DNA of 64,000 bases from Brumimicrobium glaciale (lineage in GTDB: Bacteria; Bacteroidota; Bacteroidia; Flavobacteriales_D; Crocinitomicaceae), in NCBI RefSeq assembly GCF_004152935.1, contig NZ_SETE01000008.1, positions 56,252 through 120,251 on the forward strand, written 5' to 3'. Below are positions 1 to 9,622 of the stretch, piece after piece. The position numbers and the translations under genes are program-made. Position 1 is the stretch's first letter. Every line of letters begins with the position of its first letter. The notes below the pieces were generated by a model. The model had not been told where the DNA came from. It was given only the letters and a program-made list of their open reading frames with translations, and did no database searches.

Positions 1-1389
1 ACTGATACAGCACAATTGGTAGCTGGTAAAGTAACTTTTGACGGCAGTAAACAAGATCCTGGAATTTTGGCTGTTCTTATGCCAGGTCAGCGCTTTTTCG
101 AATTCATCTACAATAATGAAAAGGTAATCATGGAGACGAAATCTCCTAATTACATCGAACACATGGTTGTTAAAAAGTCAAATGAAAACACCATTTTTCT
201 TGACTACATGAAATTCATGAAAACCAACAGAGATGAAGCAAATGAATTGCAGGAAAAGCTCGCGAAACTTGGAGAGGAAGATGCAGAAGAAAAAGCAAAA
301 TTGACTGCTCAAATTGAAGAAGTTGGTAAAAGTGTATTGACCTATCAGGATAAGGTAGTTAAAGACAATTCGACAACTTTAGTTTCTAAAATCATCAAAA
401 TGTCAACCGATATTCAGATTCCAGAAGCGCCGAAAGACGCAGACGGAAAGGTAATCGACAAAGCATTTGCTTATAAGTATTTCAGAGAGCATTTTTTCGA
501 TAATATAGATTTGAATGATGACCGTTTGGTAAATACACCTGTTTTACAAAATAAAATAGAGTATTTCTATTCTAAAAACATGCTTACACAGCACCCTGAT
601 ACAATTATCAAATATGTTTTCCCTGTTATTAATAGTATTCCAGAAGAATCTATGATGTACAGATTTGTGGTTAACAATGTGACTACTCACTTTGAGAAAT
701 CGAAATTCATGGGAATGGATAAAGTGAAAACAAGAATGGTAAGTAGTTTCTATTGTGCACCAGCCAAAAACGGAAATCCTAAAGCACATTGGATGGATCA
801 AGAGAAGTTGAAAGAGTTGTGTGAAAACACAAAAATTCAAATGCATTTAGTTCAAGGTGAAGTTCCACCAAATTTAATTTTACCAGATTCAACGAATCAA
901 AAATGGTATAACTTACATGAAGTTGAAGCTGATTACATTATTCTATTTTTCTGGGATCCAGGATGTGGACATTGTAAAAAAGTAACGCCTAAACTTCAAA
1001 CGCTTTATGAAAAGAAATTTAAGGAGCGTAACATTGAAATTTACTCTGTTGGAAAAGCAACAGGAGATGATTTCGAAGATTGGAAAAAATTCATTAAAGA
1101 CAAAAAATTGACTTATATCAATGTTGGTGTAACTAGAGATATTTATGAGCAAGCAAGTGAGAATCCATATTCACTTATTCCTTCTAAAACGACTATCGAG
1201 TCAATCAATTATCAATCAACGTATGATATTTACTCGACTCCACGTGTTTGGATCTTGGATAAAGACAAAAAGATTATTGCTAAATCATTATCTATTCCTC
1301 AAATCGAGATGCTACTAGATGACTTGCAAGGTTTCAAAGACATTGACAAGCTTTTCAAAATGGATGAGAATACAGAAGAGATTAGATAG
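1..1389 (+). CDS. Thioredoxin-like (TlpA/AhpC-TSA type) envelope protein, 5' partial
   Basis: The frame is open to the first base of the window, so the true start and signal peptide lie upstream; the TTG at 16 is only the first start-like codon. The C-terminal ~150 residues form a thioredoxin-like domain with a CGHC redox motif encoded at 964-975, preceded by the usual FFWDPG strand. The part before it is helical and charged and resembles the DUF4369/DUF5106 regions that precede thioredoxin domains in Bacteroidota envelope proteins. A thiol-disulfide role in the periplasm is inferred from the family. Translation stops at TAG 1387-1389, followed by a strong hairpin terminator. Confidence 0.85.
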   Translation, partial: TDTAQLVAGKVTFDGSKQDPGILAVLMPGQRFFEFIYNNEKVIMETKSPNYIEHMVVKKSNENTIFLDYMKFMKTNRDEANELQEKLAKLGEEDAEEKAKLTAQIEEVGKSVLTYQDKVVKDNSTTLVSKIIKMSTDIQIPEAPKDADGKVIDKAFAYKYFREHFFDNIDLNDDRLVNTPVLQNKIEYFYSKNMLTQHPDTIIKYVFPVINSIPEESMMYRFVVNNVTTHFEKSKFMGMDKVKTRMVSSFYCAPAKNGNPKAHWMDQEKLKELCENTKIQMHLVQGEVPPNLILPDSTNQKWYNLHEVEADYIILFFWDPGCGHCKKVTPKLQTLYEKKFKERNIEIYSVGKATGDDFEDWKKFIKDKKLTYINVGVTRDIYEQASENPYSLIPSKTTIESINYQSTYDIYSTPRVWILDKDKKIIAKSLSIPQIEMLLDDLQGFKDIDKLFKMDENTEEIR

Positions 1390-1440
1390 GTATAAAATAG
1401 ACTAGTTTCCTTTAAAAAAGGCTACAAAAAATTTCAAAAA

Positions 1441-1470
1441 ATAAAGGCGCAATTGCGCCTTTATTTTTTT
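1441..1470. terminator. Rho-independent terminator, probably bidirectional
   Basis: A perfect 10-bp stem (1441-1450 with 1455-1464, GC-rich core GGCGC/GCGCC, loop AATT) is followed by a T-run to 1470. An A-rich stretch precedes it on the other side. It sits between two convergent genes ending at 1389 (+) and 1534 (-), so it can serve both. Confidence 0.9.
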
Positions 1471-1533
1471 TATCTGAACTCTAATAAAATCATCAATTCT
1501 CTGTATACTGAGAAGCAATCTAATCATATCGAA

Positions 1534-3576
1534 TTACTGAATAATCATTTTTTTCTGTTGTACGGCATCCCCTTTTTGAAGATGTACGATATAAGTTCCT
1601 TTGTCAAACTTACTTGTGTTGATAGGCAATTGAACTTCACCTTGAATAACATAAGTACGTTCAGCAACAATCTTTCCTGTTAAGTCAGTTATTTTCAATG
1701 AAACTTGTTCTCCATTAGGATTTGAGATATCAATGTAAGCCATATCTCTCGTTGGATTTGGATATAAGTTAAAGTCCATTTCCTCAATTTTACTAATTTC
1801 TAAGCTAGCAACAGCATCACAAGCCGCTAAGCCATTTGTTTCTGCCGAAGAAATTGAAGCGTAACCAGCATTATCAATTGTTCCAGAAGGAGAAACTAAC
1901 ATTCCAATTATATGCATTTTACTTTCATCCCATTCAGTTGGTAAAGTAAATGTAAAACAAACCGTATGTTCGTCGCCAGCTGTTATACTAGAAGGAAGAA
2001 GCGTTGCGTCACCAGAAAACGAAGGAGCAATTTTTCTTGCAACGTGATCATAAACCATTTGAGCAGCTGGTACTGGGCTAGGTAATAATTCATAACCTCC
2101 CATTACACCAGAACCCCCACCAGAATAGGAATTACTTTGTCCATAACTAGGACCTGTCCCCGTAACACCGTCTTCTGTTAAAGCGCACGCAACTCTCCAA
2201 TTTCCAGAAATAGCAGATTGAAAATCATAAGTCAAACTAACTTTTAACTCTCTAGTGGTAGCATCAAAAGTAGCTCCATTCGTGATAATCGCTTTAGGTG
2301 TTTTTACAATTTGTTGAATAAAATCTCCCTCCATAACAGAAGGATCAATATCTCCACCTCTATCAACAATAGCACTTGGATATCCAGCGATGAAACCTCC
2401 AATTCCAGCATCATAAATTGAATCTGCCATAGGATCATTGTTATGAACAGCTATTCCTGCCCAAAAGCCATCATATTTTGCTGCCATGAAATCCATAAAG
2501 ACTGCACCTCTTGGGCACCATCCACACCAAGTTCCAGTTGCTTCTTCACCAACCACAATTTTCCCTAACCCTGGAACAACTGGGTCAATTAATATCGTTT
2601 TGGTATCATCCGTTACATCATTGTCTTGACCTGCAGCATTAACATTAGAAACTGTTACATCTAAAATATTATTTCCAGCAGCTAAGGTAATTGGCGCTAT
2701 AAAATTATAGTCATAAGTAGCCAAAGACGGAAGAAAAACTCCAGTTACACTTTCTGTGACTGCTATTCCTCCTGCATAAGAATAAGTTAAATCAAATGAG
2801 GTGATGTTATCTTGTCCAAGATTTCTAACCTGAATACTCGGGTTAGCATTTTGTCCAACCAATCCATTTAAAGGATTAATAAAAAACAATCCTGCATTTA
2901 ATTGCGGAAGATTAATCGGAGTATGGCTGTAACTTACATCGTCAACATAAAATTCAGACAAACCATTTCCACCGTTAGCCACTTGGTTTACAGCAAATAT
3001 GTCTAAAATACCAACAGAACTTACGATATTAGAAAATACACCTTGACTTGTATTGTCGATAAATACTTCCCATTCATTACTGGTTAAGTTAATCTCCATT
3101 CGTAAATTAAACCATTGTCCAGTTGGATAAGTAGAGATAAGATAATCTGTTCCGCTATTTGAAAAAGTAATCGTTCCATCATCAAGCATTTGACAATCAA
3201 TAGCCCAAGAACCACCAACTGTAAAATCTTCTTGGAGATTAAAATATGCTCCATTATTTTGAACGACAAAGAAATTAGCTTCAATGCTAAAAATACCATC
3301 ATTATAAACCTGATCAAAGCGCAGGATAATGTCATCTGGTCCACCTTGAGCTGTGGTTGCTTTAAAATAAATTGAATGTGGAGCACTAGAAGATTGGGCA
3401 GATGAAATTTGAACATCTTCAGCGCCTCCTCCTCCGCCAGTCCAAGTGTCCCACTCGGGATTAGAGTTGACTAAGAAATCTCCAGCTGTATAGCTATCAA
3501 AATTATCCGTGAAAATTTGAGAATATACCGTCGAACTCACAATGAGGGCCGATACAAAAAGTATTGCTTGTTTCAT
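1534..3576 (-). CDS. Omp28-related secreted protein with T9SS type A sorting domain
   Basis: The start is taken at 3576 (MKQAILFV...), which gives a clean signal peptide of about 20 residues ending VYSQ; a longer start at 3600 would add eight residues before it. Residues ~20-230 look like a concanavalin/LamG-type beta domain. Around residues 345-430 there is an Omp28-like thioredoxin-fold segment with a CGWC motif, in the context GTWCGWCPRG. The last ~80 residues are a T9SS type A sorting domain beginning LYPNPTRDM and ending in a KKMIIQ tail. By family it is exported through the outer membrane by T9SS and anchored or released; its substrate is unknown. Confidence 0.88.
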   Translation of the reverse strand: MKQAILFVSALIVSSTVYSQIFTDNFDSYTAGDFLVNSNPEWDTWTGGGGGAEDVQISSAQSSSAPHSIYFKATTAQGGPDDIILRFDQVYNDGIFSIEANFFVVQNNGAYFNLQEDFTVGGSWAIDCQMLDDGTITFSNSGTDYLISTYPTGQWFNLRMEINLTSNEWEVFIDNTSQGVFSNIVSSVGILDIFAVNQVANGGNGLSEFYVDDVSYSHTPINLPQLNAGLFFINPLNGLVGQNANPSIQVRNLGQDNITSFDLTYSYAGGIAVTESVTGVFLPSLATYDYNFIAPITLAAGNNILDVTVSNVNAAGQDNDVTDDTKTILIDPVVPGLGKIVVGEEATGTWCGWCPRGAVFMDFMAAKYDGFWAGIAVHNNDPMADSIYDAGIGGFIAGYPSAIVDRGGDIDPSVMEGDFIQQIVKTPKAIITNGATFDATTRELKVSLTYDFQSAISGNWRVACALTEDGVTGTGPSYGQSNSYSGGGSGVMGGYELLPSPVPAAQMVYDHVARKIAPSFSGDATLLPSSITAGDEHTVCFTFTLPTEWDESKMHIIGMLVSPSGTIDNAGYASISSAETNGLAACDAVASLEISKIEEMDFNLYPNPTRDMAYIDISNPNGEQVSLKITDLTGKIVAERTYVIQGEVQLPINTSKFDKGTYIVHLQKGDAVQQKKMIIQ

Positions 3577-3718
3577 AAAAATAGTTTTTTGATTCAACAA
3601 GCAAGTTAAATCAAAAACTATGAAAAGCTAAGAAAAAAGCGTGATAATTAAGACTATGCAATTTAATGCATCGAGCTTTAGGTTCAAAAAACCTTATATC
3701 AGAGGGTGGATGATAGAT

Positions 3719-3824
3719 TTTAGATGTTAGACATTAGATGTTAGACGTTTGACAATTAGACATTAGACGTTAGACGTTAGACGTTAGACGTTAGACGTTA
3801 GACGTTAGACGTTAGACGTTAGAC
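3719..3824. repeat. Tandem 7-bp repeat (TTAGACG)n in a 356-bp gene-free gap
   Basis: Eight perfect TTAGACG units run from 3763 to 3818, followed by a partial unit to 3824. Degenerate copies (ATTAGATG, TTAGACA and similar) fill 3719-3762. The array is the only structure seen in the gap 3577-3932. Such arrays expand and contract by slippage. No coding potential is seen here. Confidence 0.95.
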
Positions 3825-3932
3825 AAAAAAGACGAAAAGTCTAGTGAATAACTAACATCAAGTACCTAAATATTTCGTTAGATATTAAATTTTGTTCCAA
3901 ATGAAACTTTTGCACTTTTAGTTTAAAGTGGT

Positions 3933-4124
3933 TTATTTATCACTTTTACATTTATCTTGAGGAGCAGCTCCACACATTCCGCATGCAGCGCCTTCTTCCT
4001 GTAAAATAGGGTTATTACTTGCACATGTTCCTGCAAATTCACCATCTTTTTTTGCCCAGATTTTGATGGCTATTCCTCCAAAAGCTAATGCCAATAATAC
4101 GATTGCAATTAATACTAAATCCAT
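3933..4124 (-). CDS. Small Cys-rich single-pass membrane protein (NqrM-like layout)
   Basis: This is a 63-residue protein. Residues 3-24 are one hydrophobic membrane segment, followed by a short tail with four cysteines (GTC, CGMC, KCK). That layout resembles NqrM/DUF539, a small protein needed to mature the Na+-translocating NADH:quinone reductase, and also matches small 'membrane or secreted' proteins I recall from Flavobacteria. The Cys pattern could bind iron or zinc. No nqr genes are in the window, so NqrM is only a structural comparison. It is a stand-alone minus-strand gene between a repeat-rich gap and the lipoprotein gene at 4168-4911. Confidence 0.65.
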   Translation of the reverse strand: MDLVLIAIVLLALAFGGIAIKIWAKKDGEFAGTCASNNPILQEEGAACGMCGAAPQDKCKSDK

Positions 4125-4167
4125 TCTATTCGTTCTAAATATTTGATGTAAAATTACAACAATTGAA

Positions 4168-4911
4168 TCAATTATTCAAATCTATGAGCTGTCCTTCTCC
4201 AAAACTATTTAGGGAAATTGAAGTTGGATAACCAACATACTCTATATTACCTCTTTGCAAAATATCAGCAAATAATTTAGTTTGATTTGCATTAATCAAC
4301 ATTTTTCCAACCGTATTTGATTTAACAATTAATTCATCAACGACTTGAAAAGAACGGGTGTCACAAAAGCTATTTGTATTGCAATTCAAAAATCCAATTT
4401 GTGTACTTCCACGCAAAGTGAAGTCACCAAAACCATGGGTGACTATCGCGCTTGTATATCCATTTCTCAGCGTTAAATCTGTACTACCAGCACCATCTCG
4501 AATAATTAAACGCATTTCATTAGAGCGCAAGGTGTCAATACTTTTTAATTCTTTTCCTCCTTCATAATAAATGTAACTTATTGAATCTACATAAATTTTA
4601 GCATGAATTTTATTCTTGTATGATCTTAAGAACTTGCATTTATTTTCATCGGTTATCGTTAATGTCCCATTAGAAAAATCTAAATTAATATGAGACAATA
4701 AATTCTCACCACCAGAGAGCACCACTTTTGCTTCTTCTCCTTGAATTAAACTGTAATATAAATTATCATATAAAAATAGCGTATCAATATCTATATCAAC
4801 ATTTACAATTCTTTCTGATTCATCTCCAGCGAATTTTAAGCATTTTCTGTCCTCTGCTTTTTTACAAGAGAAGAATAGAATTACACCAAATAAGAGTAAA
4901 TACGTTTTCAT
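4168..4911 (-). CDS. DUF2807 (head GIN domain) lipoprotein
   Basis: The N-terminus is a lipoprotein signal (LLFGVILFFSC) with the lipidated Cys near residue 16. The rest is a repetitive beta-rich domain with alternating short strands, matching the DUF2807 'auto-transporter adhesin, head GIN' family. Proteins of this family sit in the outer membrane of Bacteroidota and their function is unknown. The start at 4911 is preferred over 4917 because it gives an ATGA overlap with the stop of the upstream gene (TGA at 4910-4908), the classic sign of translational coupling. It is therefore the second gene of a two-gene operon with the PagL-like gene. Confidence 0.75.
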   Translation of the reverse strand: MKTYLLLFGVILFFSCKKAEDRKCLKFAGDESERIVNVDIDIDTLFLYDNLYYSLIQGEEAKVVLSGGENLLSHINLDFSNGTLTITDENKCKFLRSYKNKIHAKIYVDSISYIYYEGGKELKSIDTLRSNEMRLIIRDGAGSTDLTLRNGYTSAIVTHGFGDFTLRGSTQIGFLNCNTNSFCDTRSFQVVDELIVKSNTVGKMLINANQTKLFADILQRGNIEYVGYPTSISLNSFGEGQLIDLNN

Positions 4912-5996
4912 TTCCATCTATAGCTTAGTCCGTACTCAAAATAATCTGCTTTCGCCCAATGGGATTTAATGGTAAAGTTACCCCAAAGTCGCTCAGTCAA
5001 GCGAAATCTACCTCCAAATTTATGAAACCATTGTCCTGCGGGATCAAGTGGGTTAATTACATACCTTCCCATTGCAACAATTAAATGCAATTTATGGATT
5101 GGTAAAACATACGCAGCATACAATCCCAATTGAAAGTTTTTGCCTTTTCCGTGATTTCCATTATTGTATTTAACGATTGATTCATTGTAGATAGCATCTA
5201 CTCCACCTTCAATTACAACCTTTGTATTTACTCTGTATTGCCCATAATTAGTTAATACTGCAACACCATAAGTACTGCCTCCAATTGGATAAATTTGCTT
5301 AATAGAACCAATCAATTGGGAACTAAAAGACCATTTTTTAAGTGGTAAGCCAATATAGCTTTGAGATGCATTTTCTTGGTATTCAATCGGATCTAAAAAG
5401 TAGGTGTAACTGAGTCCTAAAAAAGGAAGATTAACTCCTAAGTTTGGCAATCGATATGCTCCATTAGATAAATGCGCCATACTTATTTCTAAACCAATTG
5501 TACTTTTTGAAAATTGTTTTTCAACACGGATACCTAAATTAACCATACAGTTGAAGTTTGAACCAATCACGTTATTTTTTGGATTTTTAATTAAATCATA
5601 TTTTTTTGTAATATATGTCAATCCAAAACTTACTGCATTTCCAACACTCCAACCGTTCTTTAAAAAATATGGGAAATAAATTCCTGCTGAAAGTCCGATC
5701 GCTTTTCCTAAAACTTCTTTATTTCCTAAATCGTAATAAAAAGTGTTTAACTCAATAGTGGGGAAATTGAAATCATGATGCCATTGTTTTTTTCCATTTG
5801 TTTTAAAATCGACCTCTAATTGTCCACCATACGAATGTTCGAGATTCAAGTGTGCCATTGTTGCTCTGTGCTGCAAAAGAAATCCTATTTGAGGAGTAAG
5901 TGAAATGCCTATATTTTGCTTTTGTGCAAATAATTTATTTACGGGAAGTATAAACCCCAAGCATAAAAGCATCAATATCACCCTCTTCATTTTCAA
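4908..5996 (-). CDS. Acyloxyacyl hydrolase / PagL-like lipid A 3-O-deacylase
   Basis: This is a 362-residue protein with a signal peptide of ~24 residues (ending LFAQ) and an outer-membrane beta-barrel pattern. Around residues 170-185 it has HLSNGA followed by PNLGVN and LSYTYF, which matches the PagL family motif in which His and Ser are catalytic. By family it removes an acyl chain from lipid A in the outer membrane and so remodels LPS. It is longer than PagL itself (about 170 residues); the longer form is common in Bacteroidota. Its stop overlaps the start of the DUF2807 lipoprotein, so the two are probably co-translated. Confidence 0.8.
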   Translation of the reverse strand: MKMKRVILMLLCLGFILPVNKLFAQKQNIGISLTPQIGFLLQHRATMAHLNLEHSYGGQLEVDFKTNGKKQWHHDFNFPTIELNTFYYDLGNKEVLGKAIGLSAGIYFPYFLKNGWSVGNAVSFGLTYITKKYDLIKNPKNNVIGSNFNCMVNLGIRVEKQFSKSTIGLEISMAHLSNGAYRLPNLGVNLPFLGLSYTYFLDPIEYQENASQSYIGLPLKKWSFSSQLIGSIKQIYPIGGSTYGVAVLTNYGQYRVNTKVVIEGGVDAIYNESIVKYNNGNHGKGKNFQLGLYAAYVLPIHKLHLIVAMGRYVINPLDPAGQWFHKFGGRFRLTERLWGNFTIKSHWAKADYFEYGLSYRWK

Positions 5997-6261
5997 CTAC
6001 TGTAAAATTTAAATTGATCCTTTTAGATCTGAAATTCATACAAATATCGAATATTATTTTTATTGACTCTTAAAAACTCACTTTAATGCATATTAAATTT
6101 TTAAGAGAATGCAATTTTGGTTGAGCAGTTTGTGTTCTGTAATTACCTAAAAGTGACAATAAGCTGTTTTAGTCTAAGAACTTCTTAAGCTTTTGGTGTA
6201 TTAATAAACCATAATCCACGCTAGAACAATTAAAGCTATTATTTTTGCTAAAAACTTAAAA

Positions 6262-7029
6262 ATGGATGTACGATTAAAAGCATTTGAACGCTTGCTTAAT
6301 ATAATGGATGATTTGAGAGCAAAATGTCCATGGGATAAAAAACAAACTTTAGAATCTTTAAGACACTTAACTATCGAGGAAACATACGAATTGGCTGACG
6401 CTATTTTGGACAATGACCTTGATGAATTGAAAGGTGAAATTGGAGATGTGATGTTACACATGGTTTTCTACAGTAAAATAGCCAGCGAGAAAGGTGCTTT
6501 TGATATTACAGATGTTTTGAATGCCATTTGTGATAAACTTGTTCATCGTCATCCTCATATTTATGGTGATGTAATTGCCGAAGATGAGGCTACAGTAAAA
6601 GCCAATTGGGAGAAATTGAAATTAAAAGAAGGAAAAAAATCAGTTCTTCAAGGCGTTCCAAAATCACTTCCATCATTAGTTAAAGCTGCCCGAATTCAAG
6701 AGAAAGTAAGAGGAATTGGCTTCGATTGGGACGATTCTAAACAAGTGCTTGCAAAAGTTCACGAAGAATTAGCGGAACTAGAAGTAGAAGTCAAAAACAA
6801 CAGCGATCAAATAGAGCAGGAATTTGGAGATGTAATGTTTTCGATGATTAACTATGCTCGATTTATTGGAGTAAATCCAGAAACAGCTTTAGAAAGAACC
6901 AATAAGAAATTCATTAAGCGTTTTCAGTATATGGAAGTAAAAATGAACGAAGAAGGAAAAAAGTTTGACGAGATGAATTTAGAACAAATGGACGTCTATT
7001 GGGAACAAGCAAAAAAAGCTGTTGGTTAA
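6262..7029 (+). CDS. mazG: Nucleoside triphosphate pyrophosphohydrolase MazG
   Basis: This 255-residue protein is close to the E. coli MazG length and has two MazG repeats. The N-terminal repeat starts LLNIMDDLRAKCPWDKKQT and contains EETYELADA and GDVMLH, the metal-binding EExxE and ExxD positions. The second repeat around residues 150-225 has EELAEL and EFGDVMFSM. By family it hydrolyses NTPs to NMP and pyrophosphate, clearing non-canonical nucleotides or lowering alarmone levels. A TATTTTTG box that fits the Bacteroidota -7 consensus lies at 6240-6247, but no -33 element is at the expected distance. The gene stands alone. Confidence 0.93.
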   Translation: MDVRLKAFERLLNIMDDLRAKCPWDKKQTLESLRHLTIEETYELADAILDNDLDELKGEIGDVMLHMVFYSKIASEKGAFDITDVLNAICDKLVHRHPHIYGDVIAEDEATVKANWEKLKLKEGKKSVLQGVPKSLPSLVKAARIQEKVRGIGFDWDDSKQVLAKVHEELAELEVEVKNNSDQIEQEFGDVMFSMINYARFIGVNPETALERTNKKFIKRFQYMEVKMNEEGKKFDEMNLEQMDVYWEQAKKAVG

Positions 7030-7105
7030 CTCTAGCTACAGTAAAATAAACAGTATGCACTTTTTAAAGAAATCTCGTTAATAAAAGCTAAAAAAATCCT
7101 TATCT

Positions 7106-9493
7106 ATGCGTGATATTTACTTACTAAATTTAAACATTTTGAAAAAATTTCTATTTTTCTTAACTCTTATACTTTCTACATCAGCAATTTTCGCACAGTC
7201 GGAATTCACAGTAAGGGGTTTTGTATATAATTCCGAAAATGGTGAAGCCGCTGCTTTTGTGAAGGTTCTAATTAAGCCAATTGTATTCAAAGCAAATGAT
7301 GAACTCAATGGTGCAACAACAGATTTAGATGGTTATTTCCAATTTTCTTCTCTTAAGTCTGGTAATTATGCAGTTGAAGTAAGAAGTGCTGAGCACCTCA
7401 GTATTTTTGACACAATAACTTTAGGTGATAAAGAATTGACAACGCTTCGTTATGAATTAGTAAAAAGTGAGGAAGTAAAAGAAATGGAAGAAGTTGCTAT
7501 TTTCGGTCAGGACCAATCAAAACGTAATAACGTAGAGATGTCAGTAAATAAACTAAACCAAGAAAGTTTAGAGCGTTTACCAAGTTTTGGAGCTGAAAAC
7601 GATATTCTTTCTGCATTTGCAATTACACCAGGAGTAGTAAGTACTGGTGATCAAGGTGGTCAGTTGTATGTGCGTGGAGGAACACCAATTCAAAATAAAA
7701 TCACGTTAGATGGAATGACGATTTATAATCCATTTCACTCCATTGGATTCTTCTCTGTTTTTGAAACAGAATTAATTAAAAGCGCTGATATTTACACAGG
7801 AGGTTACTCTGCTGAATACGGTGGACGAATTTCTTCTATTATGGACATCACCTACAGAGACGGAGATTTAACGAAACACGGAGGTTTAGTTTCAATTTCT
7901 CCATTTATTGGAAAAGCAGTTTTAGAAGGTCCTGTTTTTAAAAATAAAAATGCAAAAGGAAGCGGTGGATCTTACATATTTTCAGCAAAACATTCTTTAT
8001 TAAACTACACATCTGAGACTGTTTATCCTTATGTAAATGATGGACAAGGAATGCCTTTCTCTTTCACTGATATTTATGGTAAATTCACAATCAAGAGTCC
8101 TGAAGGAAGTAAGTTCTCAGCATTTGGATTTAGCAATAATGACGCAGTAACCTATGATAATATTGCTGATTTAAACTGGAAATCTTACGGTGGAGGAATT
8201 AACTTTACGCTTGTTCCTAGCTCTAATCCTGTTATTATTAAAGGTCACTTAAACGCTTCAAATTACGACATCTTTTTTCAAGAAGAAAATGGTGGAAAAC
8301 CAAGAACAAGTGGAATTACTGGATTTGATGTTGGATTCGATTTCTTATACTTCTTGAAAAATCAATCTGAAATTACTTACGGATTTAATATTGGTGGTTT
8401 CTCAACGGCTTTCCAAACATATAATGAAGTAGACAGAGAAATAAAAGTTGAAAATTACAACACAGAATTAAGTGCTTACCTTAATTACAAGTTGGTTAAA
8501 GGCCGCTGGGTATTTAATCCAGGAATTCGTATTCAAGCTTATCCTTCTATACCGGCAGTTATTCCTGAACCTCGTTTGGGTATTAAAGTTAATGCAACAG
8601 AAAAGTTGAGATTTAAAATGTCTGGAGGATATTACTCACAAAACTTCACCTCTGCTAACTCAGATAAAGATATCGTGACTTTATTTTATGGATTTATTGC
8701 TGCACCAACAGATGTTCAATCAAAATTCACAAAAGCAAATGGAGAAGAAATAGAACCTAAAAATGGTCTACAAACTTCATGGCACGGGATTTTTGGAACG
8801 GAATACGACTTCACACGTAAATTGACATTAAATATTGAAGGTTACTATAAATACTATCCAAAACTGAGTAATATCAACGTGAACAAATTATATGATGACA
8901 CACAGGAATTCAGTCAAATAGCTGATATATACAAGAAAGATTTCTTAATTGAATCTGGAGTTGCTTATGGAGTTGATTTTCTGTTAGAGTATAAAAGCAA
9001 AAGATTATTCTTATGGGGAGTTTATTCTTATGGAAAATCTGAACGTTGGGATGGTTTTTCTTTCTACGCACCTTCTTTTGACCGTCGACACAACATTAAC
9101 TTAGTTGGTTCTTATTCTTTCCTAAAAGATAAAAGTTTAGAATTAAGTGTACGTTGGAACTTCGGATCTGGTTTACCATTCACGCCTACTTCAGGATATT
9201 ACCAAGGTGAAAACTTTGATAATGGTGTAACAACTGATTACACAACTTCAAATCCTTCGGAATTAAGTGTTCTTTTAGGTGACATCAACTCTTCAAGACT
9301 TCCAACTTATCACCGTTTTGATATCACAGTGAAAAAGAAGTTTGAATTCAAAAACAAAACAATTTTAGAATTGAAAGGTGGAATTACAAACGTTTATGAT
9401 AGAGACAATATTTTCTATGTAAACCGTGTAACAAACGATAAAATTTATCAACTTCCATTCTTGCCAAGTATTGGTTTGAGTTATGACTTTTGA
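7106..9493 (+). CDS. TonB-dependent outer-membrane receptor with carboxypeptidase-like N-domain
   Basis: A signal peptide ends near residue 30 (SAIFAQ). Residues ~32-115 form a CarboxypepD_reg-like beta-sandwich (FTVRGFVYN...). Residues ~130-250 form a TonB plug (LYVRGGTPIQNKITLDGM and YSAEYGGRISSIMD), followed by a barrel to the C-terminus ending LPFLPSIGLSYDF with a terminal aromatic residue. By family it imports a large substrate across the outer membrane using ExbBD-TonB energy. No SusD partner is adjacent, so the ligand cannot be named. The ATG at 7106 is used; a TTG at 7139 would give a shorter, more typical signal peptide. Confidence 0.9.
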   Translation: MRDIYLLNLNILKKFLFFLTLILSTSAIFAQSEFTVRGFVYNSENGEAAAFVKVLIKPIVFKANDELNGATTDLDGYFQFSSLKSGNYAVEVRSAEHLSIFDTITLGDKELTTLRYELVKSEEVKEMEEVAIFGQDQSKRNNVEMSVNKLNQESLERLPSFGAENDILSAFAITPGVVSTGDQGGQLYVRGGTPIQNKITLDGMTIYNPFHSIGFFSVFETELIKSADIYTGGYSAEYGGRISSIMDITYRDGDLTKHGGLVSISPFIGKAVLEGPVFKNKNAKGSGGSYIFSAKHSLLNYTSETVYPYVNDGQGMPFSFTDIYGKFTIKSPEGSKFSAFGFSNNDAVTYDNIADLNWKSYGGGINFTLVPSSNPVIIKGHLNASNYDIFFQEENGGKPRTSGITGFDVGFDFLYFLKNQSEITYGFNIGGFSTAFQTYNEVDREIKVENYNTELSAYLNYKLVKGRWVFNPGIRIQAYPSIPAVIPEPRLGIKVNATEKLRFKMSGGYYSQNFTSANSDKDIVTLFYGFIAAPTDVQSKFTKANGEEIEPKNGLQTSWHGIFGTEYDFTRKLTLNIEGYYKYYPKLSNINVNKLYDDTQEFSQIADIYKKDFLIESGVAYGVDFLLEYKSKRLFLWGVYSYGKSERWDGFSFYAPSFDRRHNINLVGSYSFLKDKSLELSVRWNFGSGLPFTPTSGYYQGENFDNGVTTDYTTSNPSELSVLLGDINSSRLPTYHRFDITVKKKFEFKNKTILELKGGITNVYDRDNIFYVNRVTNDKIYQLPFLPSIGLSYDF

Positions 9494-9592
9494 TATTAAT
9501 GGTTAATTTTTAATGTTTAATAGACACGATAAGGGTGGTTTTTAATGGTTAAATGTTGAAGTTTGATATTATTATGAAATGATTATATAATT

Positions 9593-9622
9593 AAAGGCAG
9601 TCCTGATGGATTGCCTTTTTTT
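9593..9622 (+). terminator. Terminator after the TonB receptor
   Basis: A stem AAAGGCAGTCC/GGATTGCCTTT with one G-U pair (9593-9603 with 9608-9618) and loop TGAT is followed by a T-run to 9622. It lies ~100 bp after the receptor stop. Confidence 0.85.

Noticed and set aside
3763..3824. CRISPR or telomere-like repeat
   Set aside because: Units are 7 bp with no spacers; this is a simple tandem repeat.
3933..4124. NqrM assignment
   Set aside because: The layout resembles NqrM but no nqr genes are in the window and the Cys spacing was not verified, so no gene symbol is given.
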